From the NCBI GenBank assembly GCA_018697095.1, contig JABHSG010000004.1, positions 62,001 to 126,000 on the forward strand: DNA of 64,000 nt. The letters are read 5' to 3'. The translations under genes were made by a program, and so were the position numbers. The notes under the pieces are model-generated. The model did not search any database, was not told the DNA's origin, and was given only the letters and a program-made list of their open reading frames with translations. Below are positions 1-9,670 of the stretch, one piece after another (positions within the stretch are counted from its first letter, which is position 1; each line of letters starts with the position of its first letter). The DNA is from an archaeon. GTDB lineage: Archaea > Nanobdellota > Nanobdellia > Woesearchaeales > GW2011-AR9.

Positions 1-144
1 ATCAGTAAAGAATTATTCTGGGAAAATATTTCTATTGTTGAAGCAGTATCTACATTTACTGAGATTACACTTATCATAAAAGAAAAAGATGCACCAAGAA
101 TTCTTAGTATTTTGAAGTCATTGATAATAAAATTTCAGAAATAG
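1..144 (+). CDS. ACT-domain protein, C-terminal fragment (5' end outside window)
   Basis: The window opens inside a reading frame that runs 47 codons to a TAG at 142-144. The visible residues (NISIVEAVSTFTEITLIIKE and following) have the alternating hydrophobic pattern and the 'EAVSTFTEITLIIKEKDA' stretch typical of the last strand-helix-strand of an ACT domain, as in aspartate kinase-like archaeal regulators. The protein at 28139-28786 ends in a comparable segment (DISMWEMMSSNPDLLLFLEQ), so the two may be paralogues. The catalytic or regulatory partner domain cannot be seen. Confidence 0.55.
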   Translation: MSKELFWENISIVEAVSTFTEITLIIKEKDAPRILSILKSLIIKFQK

Positions 145-185
145 CCTACTCATTTAGTTTACATTTTCAACAAAGTATAAATACC

Positions 186-2102
186 ATGTCCTCTCTTCTA
201 AGGCAAAGAGGTGTTATGTTTATGGAAGAATCTGATCGTGTTATGTTATTTGCAACAGGAGCTGTTGCGGTTGTAGCTATTTTTTTAATGTTATTTCAAT
301 TACCAATAGAACTTGGGATTGGTGATGATGCTTTGGCTGGAAATGCCTTTTCAAGAGGAAGATATGCAGCAGGGAATGCTGATTTAGAAATTGCTGTTTG
401 TGGTGATGGTACATGTCAAGATACTGAATCAAGAAGAACTTGTCCTAGAGATTGTATTAATGTCAGAGGTATTAGTGAAGAAGCAGAAGAAATTTCAGAG
501 GCAGATTCAAGTGCTGATACCGATGGTGATGGACTCTCAGATACTGATGAAGAAACATTGCACAGTACTAATCCAACAAATGCAGATACTGATGGCGATT
601 GTTTAGAAGACGGTGATGAAGTAAATACTTATTCAACTGACCCTACAGACTCTACTGATAGTGATCTTGATAATGATGCTTTGACTGCTTGCGAGGAATT
701 AGGAGCTCGTACTGATCCAACTCTTTCTGACACTGATGGCGATTGTCTAAGTGATTATGATGAATTAAACACTTATAGAACAAACCCTACTAACTCAGAT
801 GACAGTGATCTTGATGACGATGGTTTAACTGCTTGCGAAGAAGCATCATACAATCTTAATAATCAAAATGCAGACACTGATGGTGATGGTTTCACTGATG
901 GCGATGAAGTAACAAATGGATTTGGTGCAGGCGACTCCACTGACCATGAACAATTAGTTTATGTTGCAACAGAAAATGGAGATATTTACGCAAGTAAATT
1001 TAGTTCTGGAGTTGCAGTATGGGACAGTTCTTCACCTTCATTTGCTTGGCCAGGATCTGTTGGGCCAAATTTTGATTTTACTTCTTCAGTAATAGTTGGA
1101 AGTGGATCAGTTTTTGCGGGCACAGATAATGGTTGTGTGGTTGCACTTAGAGCTGGGGACTCAGAACCTCAATGGAGTTATTGTTCAAGCAGTTACAAAG
1201 TTACTGGACTTGCATACTCAGAACAAGAAAATGCAATTATTGCTCAGACTGTAAGTAGTGGTGAAATTACAGCAGTAGTATCAATTGATGCTGATACTGG
1301 TGTGAGAAATTGGGCATCAGGTTCTTCAGCAGGTATTCTTGATACCTTATACGCAACTGACCCAGTAATTGATAGTGGGATTATCTTTTTTCAAGATGGT
1401 ACCTATTTGACTGCTCTTGATGAAGCAACTGGTAACCGGGAATGGAGAATTGCTGCTAAAAACCCAAGAGGTTCAAAAATGCAAATAGATTCCGGGAAAT
1501 TATTTGTTCCTTCTGGGGAAAACATTTTTGCAATCCAGGCAGCAACTGGCGCTACATTGTGGGCCCACACAAGCGACTATCATGGTAACTCAGAATCAAC
1601 TTGCCAAATTGCAGGTCCACTTGTAGTTGATGGTTCAACATTGTATGCTGTGATGACTATGGAAACTAGGACTTCTTATGTCAGTACTCAATGTAGTGAT
1701 GAATTAATTGCATTAAGTACTATCTCAGGGCAAGAACAATGGGGCGTTGATTTAGAAAGTTTTGATACTTCAGCTGCTGCAGCATTTAACCCTAGCGTTG
1801 AGATGTTTCACTACAATAATCGAATTGTAGTTGGGCTAAGAAATGTGATTGGTACTGATTTAGATGAGTGGCTTTCAATTTCAACAAGTACTCAAACACT
1901 TACAGATAGGCAAGATTATGAAACTGTGAGTGTTGGTGGGATTGTAACTGATGCTAGTGGGGCAGCAGTTGCTGCAACAACTACTGGGGGTCTTGTGAAA
2001 CTTCAAGTTTCAGCAATTGGGAATCTTGGACTCGCATGGGAGAAAGAAGTTTCTGGTCTTAACGAAAACTCAGCTGGACTTCCAGCACTTTACCTAGATT
2101 AG
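186..2102 (+). CDS. Membrane-anchored surface protein: TSP3 calcium repeats plus PQQ-type beta-propeller
   Basis: 638 residues. A hydrophobic segment near residues 19-40 is likely a signal anchor, so the rest is outside the cell. A Cys-rich CGDGTCQDTESRRTCPRDC motif (about 72-90) follows, a motif seen in many DPANN surface proteins. Then come at least six Asp-rich thrombospondin type-3 units (DTDGDGLSDTDEE-like, about 111-240), which bind calcium in known families. Residues about 255-638 are rich in Gly/Trp/Ser with PQQ-like blades (for example LTALDEATGNREW, IFAIQAATGATLW). Start chosen at the first ATG; the ATG at 216 is an alternative. Function probably adhesion or envelope structure (inference). 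A T-rich tract after the stop may be the terminator. Confidence 0.8.
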   Translation: MSSLLRQRGVMFMEESDRVMLFATGAVAVVAIFLMLFQLPIELGIGDDALAGNAFSRGRYAAGNADLEIAVCGDGTCQDTESRRTCPRDCINVRGISEEAEEISEADSSADTDGDGLSDTDEETLHSTNPTNADTDGDCLEDGDEVNTYSTDPTDSTDSDLDNDALTACEELGARTDPTLSDTDGDCLSDYDELNTYRTNPTNSDDSDLDDDGLTACEEASYNLNNQNADTDGDGFTDGDEVTNGFGAGDSTDHEQLVYVATENGDIYASKFSSGVAVWDSSSPSFAWPGSVGPNFDFTSSVIVGSGSVFAGTDNGCVVALRAGDSEPQWSYCSSSYKVTGLAYSEQENAIIAQTVSSGEITAVVSIDADTGVRNWASGSSAGILDTLYATDPVIDSGIIFFQDGTYLTALDEATGNREWRIAAKNPRGSKMQIDSGKLFVPSGENIFAIQAATGATLWAHTSDYHGNSESTCQIAGPLVVDGSTLYAVMTMETRTSYVSTQCSDELIALSTISGQEQWGVDLESFDTSAAAAFNPSVEMFHYNNRIVVGLRNVIGTDLDEWLSISTSTQTLTDRQDYETVSVGGIVTDASGAAVAATTTGGLVKLQVSAIGNLGLAWEKEVSGLNENSAGLPALYLD

Positions 2103-2107
2103 AATAA

Positions 2108-2136
2108 ACTTTTTTTATTTTTATTTTTTTAATTTA
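2108..2136 (+). terminator. T-rich putative terminator
   Basis: Right after the TSP3/PQQ gene the + strand has several runs of 5-7 T within about 30 bases, the usual form of archaeal intrinsic termination signals. No strong hairpin is needed or seen. Confidence 0.4.
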
Positions 2137-2243
2137 ATCTTCTATTCAATCTTCTTTATTTTTATGACTTCATTATTTGTCAAAAAAACACATTTCCCTT
2201 ATCATCAGTAACAGTTATAAAAAAGCCCTAAACTTCTAAATAA

Positions 2244-4043
2244 ATGAGTATTGATAATATTGTTTTAAAAACTGGTATTGGCGAAGTTGCAGCACCAATA
2301 GGTGGGCTTGTACCAGTAATGGTTGGTAGTGATGTAACTTATGTTCCGGTAAGCCACGCAGCAAGCACTCCAGATCTTTCTGTTCTTTGTGATCAGCGAA
2401 CAGTTCCTCATGATGAAGTAAGGAAGTTCCCAACAGTTGTAGCTCAAGGGTTATACACTGCAAAAACCGCGCAGCCAGATCTTATGGCTGCGATGGAAGA
2501 ATTATATGTTAATCGCAAAGATTGGCGGCCAAGGCTTCAAGGTCTTATAGTGCGTGCAATCAAAGAGTTTGGGTCTCAAAGTGCTTTATACTCTGCTACA
2601 GGTATTGGCCAAGCAACAATGAGTCGATGGGCACGTGGAGAGGTTGTCTCAGCACAACCTTCAAGGTGGGATTCTTACAAAAGAATTGGAGAGGCATTAG
2701 TCTACAGAGGAGATACTGCACTAGTACTAGCTCTTGAATTTCAAACAATTTATGATTCCAAAGCAAGATTTGAAGAAGATGGAATTCCTGGGTTCTTTTC
2801 TGCTAATGCTGATCTGCGAGGTTTTTGTACAAAAGTAGGAAGGCACATTTCAAGACAAAGAAAAGATGAAGTAAAAAGCACAGGTCCTTCAACAACATCT
2901 CTTGCTATAAAACGCGACAGCCTCATGAATTATGGATTAGATATACCTGCAGTAGATGATTGGTTAAAAGAAAATGGATATAGTTTTGATGGTTCTGTTG
3001 TTGCAGCTCCAACCAAAGAGAAACCTTCTGCTCCTAAGCCTGTAACTTCTAGGGTCCCAAGAAGAAAAAGAACAGTAATGTCTTTAGCAACACCAAATAA
3101 CTTGGCTGGAAGAAATGTTCTAACACCTCAAGAGATGATCTGGCGCTATGAAGCTTTGCATTACTTCGCTTTAGAGTTAACACATGCTTTAGGTTTTGAA
3201 TTAGCACCACCAACATTTAGTGGATTAGACTCTGAATTAAGTTATGGTTCTGCAAAATTCGCAGATGAATCATTTGTTCGCGAAGCAGCATATCTGACTT
3301 TTGATCCTGTAGGAAGAAAAAAGCTTGGAAGTACTTTGTTTGAAATATTTAAAGAAGAAGAAAAAACACGCATCCCTAAAAGAAGAATTAAAAGCAGAAG
3401 AGAACGTAGAAAAAGAAGATTGGCTGGTCAAAGAAATAAGTCAGTGGCTATTGACGATCAATTAGCGAAATTACTTTCAACAGTCAAATCAAAAATACTT
3501 GAGTATGAGTCATTCATCCAACGTCCAGTAAGAAAATATCTTGCGCAAGATTTCAAAAAGAGAATTGATCTTGCAGAAAAGTTCTGGCGTGATTTTAATA
3601 GAACTAGGGTTGTAAGTGGTTATGGGTCTGATCAAGCACCATTGCCTGACGATATAGATCATTCATATGCATTTCTTGGTGTAGCAGTATCTTGTGATCA
3701 AAGGCTTAAACAAGCAGGAATATATGATCCAATGACACTAGCAAAATATTGCACTGAGATGGTTCCAACAACTCAGGCAGCCATTGGAAGGTCTGCTAGT
3801 AAAAGGGAAATTATAGATTTGTTATCAAAAATGCACACAAAAGAAAGAGAAACAAACGCTGGGTTTGCATCAATGCCAAGAAAGTTTGGTGTAATTCCCA
3901 GAACTTATGTGACTGCTGCAAAACTTCAAGAAACTTGGGGTGAGCTTGGACTTTTAGAATCTAGCTCTACTAATCCTTGGTCACAAAGAGCGCAAGCTAA
4001 CCTTCAAAGAAGAATGAATTATCTCAGAATCAGAGCGGCGTAA
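2244..4043 (+). CDS. Uncharacterised 599-residue protein with HTH-like segment
   Basis: Not recognised. Residues about 110-150 (ATGIGQATMSRWARGE) look like a helix-turn-helix recognition region, so DNA binding is possible. The middle contains a very basic stretch around residues 370-400 (KRRIKSRRERRKRRLAG), a candidate nucleic-acid contact or linker. There is no signal peptide or membrane segment, so it is probably cytoplasmic. A TATA-like TTATAAAAA lies about 25 nt before the ATG, which fits a leaderless transcript. It stands alone between the surface protein and the PEP-swivelling protein. No catalytic motif was identified. Confidence 0.7.
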   Translation: MSIDNIVLKTGIGEVAAPIGGLVPVMVGSDVTYVPVSHAASTPDLSVLCDQRTVPHDEVRKFPTVVAQGLYTAKTAQPDLMAAMEELYVNRKDWRPRLQGLIVRAIKEFGSQSALYSATGIGQATMSRWARGEVVSAQPSRWDSYKRIGEALVYRGDTALVLALEFQTIYDSKARFEEDGIPGFFSANADLRGFCTKVGRHISRQRKDEVKSTGPSTTSLAIKRDSLMNYGLDIPAVDDWLKENGYSFDGSVVAAPTKEKPSAPKPVTSRVPRRKRTVMSLATPNNLAGRNVLTPQEMIWRYEALHYFALELTHALGFELAPPTFSGLDSELSYGSAKFADESFVREAAYLTFDPVGRKKLGSTLFEIFKEEEKTRIPKRRIKSRRERRKRRLAGQRNKSVAIDDQLAKLLSTVKSKILEYESFIQRPVRKYLAQDFKKRIDLAEKFWRDFNRTRVVSGYGSDQAPLPDDIDHSYAFLGVAVSCDQRLKQAGIYDPMTLAKYCTEMVPTTQAAIGRSASKREIIDLLSKMHTKERETNAGFASMPRKFGVIPRTYVTAAKLQETWGELGLLESSSTNPWSQRAQANLQRRMNYLRIRAA

Positions 4044-4103
4044 ATTTCGTCCCTTCAAGCATCAAAATTATAAATAGCACTACTTTAAATTCTTTGATTC
4101 AAA

Positions 4104-5567
4104 ATGGATACTAAAAGTGACCTTACAAAAAAAATTCTAAGCCAAAAGTTTGTTTTGAATTACGACCGGCAGATGACTTTTCAAAAAGTGAGACTTTTCG
4201 ACTACGCAATCCAATTTAATATTCCTGAATTATTAGATTTTGATTTAGGCCCTCAGGTTTATAGAGTTAAAAACAAAGTCATAACTCATTGGGTAAATGC
4301 AAAAAAGCAATCCAGACTCAACAAAAAGATCATAGAGTTTTTGACAGATCCAAAAAATAAAGATAAAATAAATGGTTTTGGTACATACATCAAAAATTCT
4401 CTTGCTAAACTAAAGAAATTTTCTACAAGTATTCCAGATTACTCTAAATCAAGTGATGAATCTCTTTTAAGTGAGTACAAAAAATTCTGCCAATTAGAAA
4501 GAGATATTTCCTTCATGAATTATTTGCTTTTCATCCAGTTTGAAAATGCGCTAATCACATCGCTCCAAATACTTTTGGGTAGCAAACAAAAAGAGTTGAT
4601 CAAAAAATTATCTCTGCAAACAAAAGTAATTCCTCTTGAAATGTATCACTTAGATGTCTGCAGATATTTGCAAAAAGAGATCTCTAAAAAAGAACTGCAA
4701 GAAAAACACCTCTATTTTGGAATGTTTGATGTGACTGACAAGTCTTTAACGCTAAAGCAGTTAGACCAAGATTGCAAAGAAATAAAACAAGAAGGCTATG
4801 AAAAAGTCAAACAAGAGATTGAAACAAAATATCAAGAAAATAAAAGTAAAGTAAACAATACTCTTTCGCAGTTTGATATCAATTCTCACCTTGCTGTTTT
4901 AATAAATTATTATCGTACATACGCCAACAACAAAGAGTGGAAAAATGATATCCGTGGAATGTCTTCATACAAGTTAGCAAAACTATTATCTCAGATTGCA
5001 AAAAATAACGATTTAACACTTGAGGAGATCTCATATTTTACTGAAGATGAAATCTGCCAAATCATAACAAACAAAACAAAACAAACTTCAGAACAAAGTT
5101 CTGACGGTTTAGAAATGCAAGGCATTTCAAAAAACCAGAAAATAAGAAATAAAAATAGTTTATTTCTCATATACAAAAAACAGATCCAAATAATTGAAGA
5201 TACAAAACTACTTAGAGCAATTGATAATCACTTATTAAACAGCATTTCTGAACTCAAAGGAGTCGTAGCAACAAAAGGTAAGGCAAAAGCTAAAGTTTGT
5301 ATAATATTATCAAATAAAGATTTTGATAAATTTGAAGAAGGCGATGTGATCGTTGCTCCAACTACCAGGCCTGATTATTTGCCATTAATGAAAAAATCAG
5401 CAGCGATTATTACAAATGAAGGTGGGGTTTTGTCGCACGCAGCAATTTTATCTCGTGAACTTAAAATTCCTTGTATCATCGGTACAAAAACTGCCACACT
5501 GACTTTAAAAGATGGCGATTTGGTAGAAGTTGATGCAAATAATGGCATCATTAAAATTCTGACATAA
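4104..5567 (+). CDS. PEP-utilising enzyme swivelling (mobile) domain protein
   Basis: 487 residues. The last ~95 form a PEP-utiliser mobile domain, with GVVATKGKAKAKV at its start and TNEGGVLSHAAILSRELK carrying the phosphoryl-accepting His of PEP synthase/PPDK-type enzymes. The first ~380 residues are Lys-rich and helical and do not show the ATP-grasp domain or the PEP-binding TIM barrel, so this is not a complete PEP synthase. A second protein of the same design lies at 59520-60566. A phosphotransfer role is inferred; the substrate is unknown. A TATA-like TTATAAATA lies about 30 nt upstream. Confidence 0.75.
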   Translation: MDTKSDLTKKILSQKFVLNYDRQMTFQKVRLFDYAIQFNIPELLDFDLGPQVYRVKNKVITHWVNAKKQSRLNKKIIEFLTDPKNKDKINGFGTYIKNSLAKLKKFSTSIPDYSKSSDESLLSEYKKFCQLERDISFMNYLLFIQFENALITSLQILLGSKQKELIKKLSLQTKVIPLEMYHLDVCRYLQKEISKKELQEKHLYFGMFDVTDKSLTLKQLDQDCKEIKQEGYEKVKQEIETKYQENKSKVNNTLSQFDINSHLAVLINYYRTYANNKEWKNDIRGMSSYKLAKLLSQIAKNNDLTLEEISYFTEDEICQIITNKTKQTSEQSSDGLEMQGISKNQKIRNKNSLFLIYKKQIQIIEDTKLLRAIDNHLLNSISELKGVVATKGKAKAKVCIILSNKDFDKFEEGDVIVAPTTRPDYLPLMKKSAAIITNEGGVLSHAAILSRELKIPCIIGTKTATLTLKDGDLVEVDANNGIIKILT

Positions 5568-5611
5568 AAACGCATGCTTTGTTCCACTAATTTTCCACTA
5601 ACCTTAAAACT

Positions 5612-5630
5612 AAAAATGCTGAGCATTTTT
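5612..5630. terminator. Short A/T-flanked hairpin between genes
   Basis: AAAAATGC-TGA-GCATTTTT: an 8-bp perfect stem with a 3-nt loop, ending in five T on + and, by symmetry, on -. It follows the PEP-swivelling gene and precedes gatE. The form fits a bidirectional terminator. Confidence 0.4.
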
Positions 5631-5687
5631 CGGTTTAAAATTGTGCCTCCATAATTTTATAAAGCTAAGCGTAAGCACTAATCCATT

Positions 5688-7538
5688 GTGGCAAGCATAC
5701 CTGAAGAATGGGGACTTAAGTGTGGAATTGAAATCCACCAGCAATTAGAAGGCAGAAAACTTTTCGGACCTTACCCAACTACTATCAGTGAAGACAATTC
5801 TTACGATTTTGAAATCAAACGTTTTATGCGAGCGGCAGCTGGCGAAGGTGGTGTTATCGACAAAGCAGCAGCGCAAGAACAACAAAAAAAGAAAACATAT
5901 CTTTATCGCGGATCTAATATCAGTGCCGGACTTATTGAAACTGACAGTCAACCACCAATCCCAATTAGTAAACTCGCTCTCACAGCAGCTTTGCAAACAG
6001 CCAAGTTTCTAAATTCAACAGTTTCACCAGTAATTCAAGTAATGCGAAAAACAATCGCTGATGGGTCCAACACTGGTGGCTTTCAAAGAACTGCATTAGT
6101 AGCACGTGGTGGTCATATCACAACTTGCGATGGTAAAATCAGAATTGATAATATTAATATCGAAGAAGATAGTTGTAGAACTTTAGAACAAACAGCAGAT
6201 AAAAAAATCTACCACTTAGATCGCTTAGGAATTCCTCTTGTTGAAATTGGAACAGCTCCAGATATTAAAACTGCAATTGGAGCAAAAGAAGCTTCTAAAA
6301 AAATCGGAGAAATTCTAAGAGCGCTTCCAAATTGTAAACGTGGCCTTGGGACAATTCGCCAAGATGTGAATGTTTCTATTGCTGCAGGAAAACGTGTTGA
6401 AATTAAAGGAGCTCAAGATCTAAAGACAATTCCTTTGTTAGTAGAGCTAGAAGCTACTAGGCAACATGAACTAATTCAATTAAGAAAACATCTTAACGAA
6501 AACAATATAGAACTCGAACCACTAAATATTATTGACTTAACAAAAACTCTAAATGGTTCTCCCTCAAAGATTCTTCAAAAAGCATTACAAAACAAGGGCA
6601 GTATTCTAGCGATCAAAGTTAATGGCTTCAAAAATCTTTTAGGAAAAGAATTGGTTCCAAATTATCGAGTTGGTTCTGAACTTTCAAGTCGTGCAAAAGT
6701 AATAGCGGGTGTTGGTGGAATTTTTCATAGTGATGAATTACCAAATTATGGGATCACTGATGATGACGTAAACAAAATCAAAACAGAACTAAAAATTGAA
6801 GAAAACGACGCATTCATTTTAGTTGCAGAAAATAGATCTAGGGCGCAAAGGGCTCTCACTGCAGTGCAGCAAAGACTTGAAGAGTTATACATTGGTATTC
6901 CTGAAGAAGTACGTAAAGCAAAACAAGATTGCACGACAAGTTATCTAAGACCACTTCCTGGGGCTGCTAGAATGTATCCTGAAACAGATGTGCCACTCAT
7001 CAGAACAAGATCTCTTTTGCCAAAAATAACTCTGCCAGAATTAATTGCAGATAAAACTAGTAGGTTCATTCAAGATTACAAACTCCCATCAGACCTTGCA
7101 AGACACACTGCAAAAGCCTCTCATTCAAAACTTTTTGAAGAATTAGCAAATAGGCACAAAAGTATCAAAGCAGCTTTTATTGCAGAAACTCTAGGGCCAA
7201 CTTTAACAGAAATAAAAAGAAAATATAATCTAGACCCTACTTCCATAACGTCAAAACAATTCAAAGAAATATTTCAATACCTCAGTGAAGATAAAATCCA
7301 TAAAGATATTATTCTTGACGTTTTAATAGACACTATCAAAGGTAAATTCGATATAAAAAACTACGAATCTTTAGGCACAGAAGAAATCCATAAAATCATT
7401 AAACAAATAATTGATGACAATCCAAATGCACCTATGGGCGCTTTGATGGGTCAGTGTATGAAAAAACTCGCTGGAAAAGCAAGTGGTCAAGTAATCAGTA
7501 AGGAATTAAGAAACTTAATGCAAAACGGCCATAAGTGA
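5688..7538 (+). CDS. gatE: Glutamyl-tRNA(Gln) amidotransferase subunit E
   Basis: 616 residues, GTG start. GatE works with GatD in the archaeal route that converts Glu-tRNA(Gln) to Gln-tRNA(Gln). The N-terminus GLKCGIEIHQQLEGRKLF is the GatB/GatE kinase-like signature. An internal insertion with GAD-type content (about 270-400) is typical of GatE, and the C-terminal YqeY-like helical region (about 480-616) ends GALMGQCMKKLAGKASGQ, the usual tail. GatD is not in this window. A TATA-like TTTATAAAGC lies about 23 nt before the GTG, so the mRNA is probably leaderless. Confidence 0.95.
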   Translation: MASIPEEWGLKCGIEIHQQLEGRKLFGPYPTTISEDNSYDFEIKRFMRAAAGEGGVIDKAAAQEQQKKKTYLYRGSNISAGLIETDSQPPIPISKLALTAALQTAKFLNSTVSPVIQVMRKTIADGSNTGGFQRTALVARGGHITTCDGKIRIDNINIEEDSCRTLEQTADKKIYHLDRLGIPLVEIGTAPDIKTAIGAKEASKKIGEILRALPNCKRGLGTIRQDVNVSIAAGKRVEIKGAQDLKTIPLLVELEATRQHELIQLRKHLNENNIELEPLNIIDLTKTLNGSPSKILQKALQNKGSILAIKVNGFKNLLGKELVPNYRVGSELSSRAKVIAGVGGIFHSDELPNYGITDDDVNKIKTELKIEENDAFILVAENRSRAQRALTAVQQRLEELYIGIPEEVRKAKQDCTTSYLRPLPGAARMYPETDVPLIRTRSLLPKITLPELIADKTSRFIQDYKLPSDLARHTAKASHSKLFEELANRHKSIKAAFIAETLGPTLTEIKRKYNLDPTSITSKQFKEIFQYLSEDKIHKDIILDVLIDTIKGKFDIKNYESLGTEEIHKIIKQIIDDNPNAPMGALMGQCMKKLAGKASGQVISKELRNLMQNGHK

Positions 7539-7603
7539 AATTAGTCAGTTGCTGCATTTGAACGTAAGCTTTATAAACCACTCCTTAAACTAGCAGGATA
7601 ACA

Positions 7604-7873
7604 ATGGAACTTAATATTCTAGAAGAATCTAAAACCAAGATGGTTTTTGAATTACATGGCGAAACTCATACTTTTTGCAACCTTCTAAAAGAAGAGATCA
7701 GAAAGGTAAAAGGAGTTGAGCTTGTTGCTTACAAAATTGACCATCCTTTAGTTGGAATTCCTACTTTTCAACTTGAAACAAAAGGTGTTGAACCTAAAAA
7801 AGCAATCAAAGAAGCTCTAAAGTCAGTTCAAAAATTAGCAAGCGAATTTGAAAAACAAGCTAAAAAACTTTAA
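7604..7873 (+). CDS. rpoL: DNA-directed RNA polymerase subunit L
   Basis: 89 residues, the usual size for archaeal RpoL (Rpb11 homologue), which pairs with RpoD to nucleate RNA polymerase assembly. The motif HTFCNLLKEEIRKVKGVELV and the segment YKIDHPLVGIPTFQLETKG match the family's conserved dimerisation core. A TTTATAAAC box about 25 nt upstream suggests its own promoter. Its partner gene rpoD lies about 6 kb downstream in the ribosomal operon. Confidence 0.95.
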   Translation: MELNILEESKTKMVFELHGETHTFCNLLKEEIRKVKGVELVAYKIDHPLVGIPTFQLETKGVEPKKAIKEALKSVQKLASEFEKQAKKL

Positions 7874-7996
7874 TCATTCTTCACTTCTTTAATTTTCTTT
7901 TAATGTTAATTTTTCTCTAAATGGTAGTATTCTAAACAAAATTGAATAGTCTTTTGTGCCGTAACCCTTAAATAAAAAACAATTAAATTAGTAAAC

Positions 7997-8440
7997 ATGA
8001 ATCTTAGAACAAGAGCAGCAAGTGCACTGGTTTTAGCAGTTATGGCTGGATGTGGCCCTAAAAAAGGGTCTGCTCTACGTGATTTCCTTGGTAATTCTAC
8101 AGTAGATGTGCCTGCAAACAGTTATGATATTGTTCTAGCAGAGCAAACAAAAGGTGCTCCTGATGGTTATGAACTTCGCGTAGTAGTTTCAGCATATCCT
8201 GATTTAAGAGGCTCTTTTTTACCTGATATGGGGGATTCTTCTAGGCCAGATGTGATCTCTGCAAAAACTTGTACGGTGGATGTGTATGATTCTTCTGATA
8301 GACTAAACATTCCAAGCGTAGTCCTTCCAACTGACATGTCAATCGCAAGCAAATTAAATAGTGAATATTGTGGCAATTTAAGTCGTAATGATTCAGTCAT
8401 TCTTCAATCTACTGGCACCAAATACTCTGTTGCACATTAA
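7997..8440 (+). CDS. Small putative lipoprotein
   Basis: 147 residues, not recognised. The N-terminus has basic residues, a hydrophobic stretch and a lipobox-like AVMAGC (Cys at about 19), so it is probably lipid-anchored outside the membrane. The mature part has three further Cys residues and no known motif. It stands alone between rpoL and the acidic secreted protein. Confidence 0.65.
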   Translation: MNLRTRAASALVLAVMAGCGPKKGSALRDFLGNSTVDVPANSYDIVLAEQTKGAPDGYELRVVVSAYPDLRGSFLPDMGDSSRPDVISAKTCTVDVYDSSDRLNIPSVVLPTDMSIASKLNSEYCGNLSRNDSVILQSTGTKYSVAH

Positions 8441-8586
8441 AGGTAAAGTTTTAGTTTTTCAGACATAAACCTGGTCCTTAACATAACAATCCTTAAATAC
8501 GATAACTGCATTTCTTTTCATTGGTAGAATTCTAAGGTTGAGTGGGTTAAGTAGTAGTATCAGTAAAACAAAACTAGTATTGCGAT

Positions 8587-8630
8587 ACAAAGAAAGCTTT
8601 GCTTTCTTGTACGAGTGAACTATGTTCACT
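8587..8630 (+). promoter_or_regulatory. Two tandem hairpins in the leader of the acidic secreted protein gene
   Basis: The first inverted repeat is AGAAAGC-TTT-GCTTTCT (extendable with one bulge). The second, three bases later, is AGTGAAC-TAT-GTTCACT, both arms perfect. They lie 28-71 nt before the ATG at 8658, ahead of a plausible Shine-Dalgarno GGTGAT at 8649-8654. That position fits an RNA leader structure affecting translation or stability, or a terminator/operator. Confidence 0.45.
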
Positions 8631-8657
8631 TTGTAAAAAAAACACAAAGGTGATAAA

Positions 8658-9584
8658 ATGAATAAACTATCAAAACTATTAGCATTAATGCTTGCGATTT
8701 TTTGTCTGGCTTCTTTTGCAGTTGCAGATGAAGCAAGCGATGCACAAAAACTTCTTGATGATGAATTAGGTCTGTTAGACGAAAAAATTGATGATGATTT
8801 CGACAAATTAGAAGATGACTTGGATAAGTTAGAAGATCAGCTTGAAGACGAAATGGATAAGTTAGAGGATGAACTTGACCAAAAATCAGATGATGGATTT
8901 GTAGAAACATTTGTTGATGAAGATGGAAATGAGATCCCTCCACCTCCAATGGGTGAAGATGGTATGCCTCTTCCTCCTCCTTTAAGCGATGAAGAAATGA
9001 AAGGACTTGACAATGCAATTGATCATGCAAATGAACATGCGCAAGAAGTTCTTCATGAAGCAAAAGAAGTTGTTGACGAACATGCAGATGAGCTTCTTGA
9101 GCAAATGCAGCAATCACGTGAAGATGCAGGGATGTTTGTCTCTGATGCTGAGCTTGGCCAACTTAAAGACGATGCTGTAATGTGCGCTGTCGAACTTGGT
9201 AGAAAAGATGATATGATTATGGGTCTTGAATTAAAAACCAAAGAGCTTGAAGAGTACATTTTAGCAAACGGTTTAGAACTTCCAGAACTTAGTGATGAAG
9301 CAGAAGCTCTTCTTGATACTGAAGAATTTGATAAACTTGTGGGAGCTAACCCTGAAGATTTGGAAGAATTAGCAGAAGCAGGTATTGAAGGTTCAGAACC
9401 AACTAATTTACTTGAAAGATTTTTTGGATTTTTCAAAGGTGATCCAGCAAGCGATGATCCTGAAGAGTTAAAATCAATAGAGGAAGAAAATGGACTTGAT
9501 CCTTTGATTGAAGGTTTAGAACCTTTAGATGAATCAGGGAACTTGGAAGAACTTGAACCTTTAGAAGACAAATCAGAAGAGTAA
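8658..9584 (+). CDS. Secreted, extremely acidic coiled-coil protein
   Basis: 308 residues. A Sec-type signal peptide (about 1-24, ending SFAVADEA) is followed by a chain dominated by Asp, Glu and Leu. Residues about 33-75 carry heptad-like repeats (DKLEDDLDKLEDQLEDEMDK), a strong coiled-coil candidate. A Pro-rich break follows, then more acidic helices. Not recognised as a known family. Possible roles are cation binding or an extracellular fibre (inference). Unlike most neighbours it has a clear Shine-Dalgarno sequence (AAAGGTGAT) and a leader with two hairpins. Confidence 0.75.
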   Translation: MNKLSKLLALMLAIFCLASFAVADEASDAQKLLDDELGLLDEKIDDDFDKLEDDLDKLEDQLEDEMDKLEDELDQKSDDGFVETFVDEDGNEIPPPPMGEDGMPLPPPLSDEEMKGLDNAIDHANEHAQEVLHEAKEVVDEHADELLEQMQQSREDAGMFVSDAELGQLKDDAVMCAVELGRKDDMIMGLELKTKELEEYILANGLELPELSDEAEALLDTEEFDKLVGANPEDLEELAEAGIEGSEPTNLLERFFGFFKGDPASDDPEELKSIEEENGLDPLIEGLEPLDESGNLEELEPLEDKSEE

Positions 9585-9670
9585 AACTTTTCTTTTCTTT
9601 TTCTTTTTCTTATCAAACACTGGTTTATTCTACCAAAATCAATTTATAGCCTTCACTCTCTCAAATTACT

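Noticed and set aside
9053-9616. Minus-strand Ser-rich frames over the acidic protein gene
   Set aside because: They mirror the Asp/Glu-rich codons of the real gene and have no independent signals.
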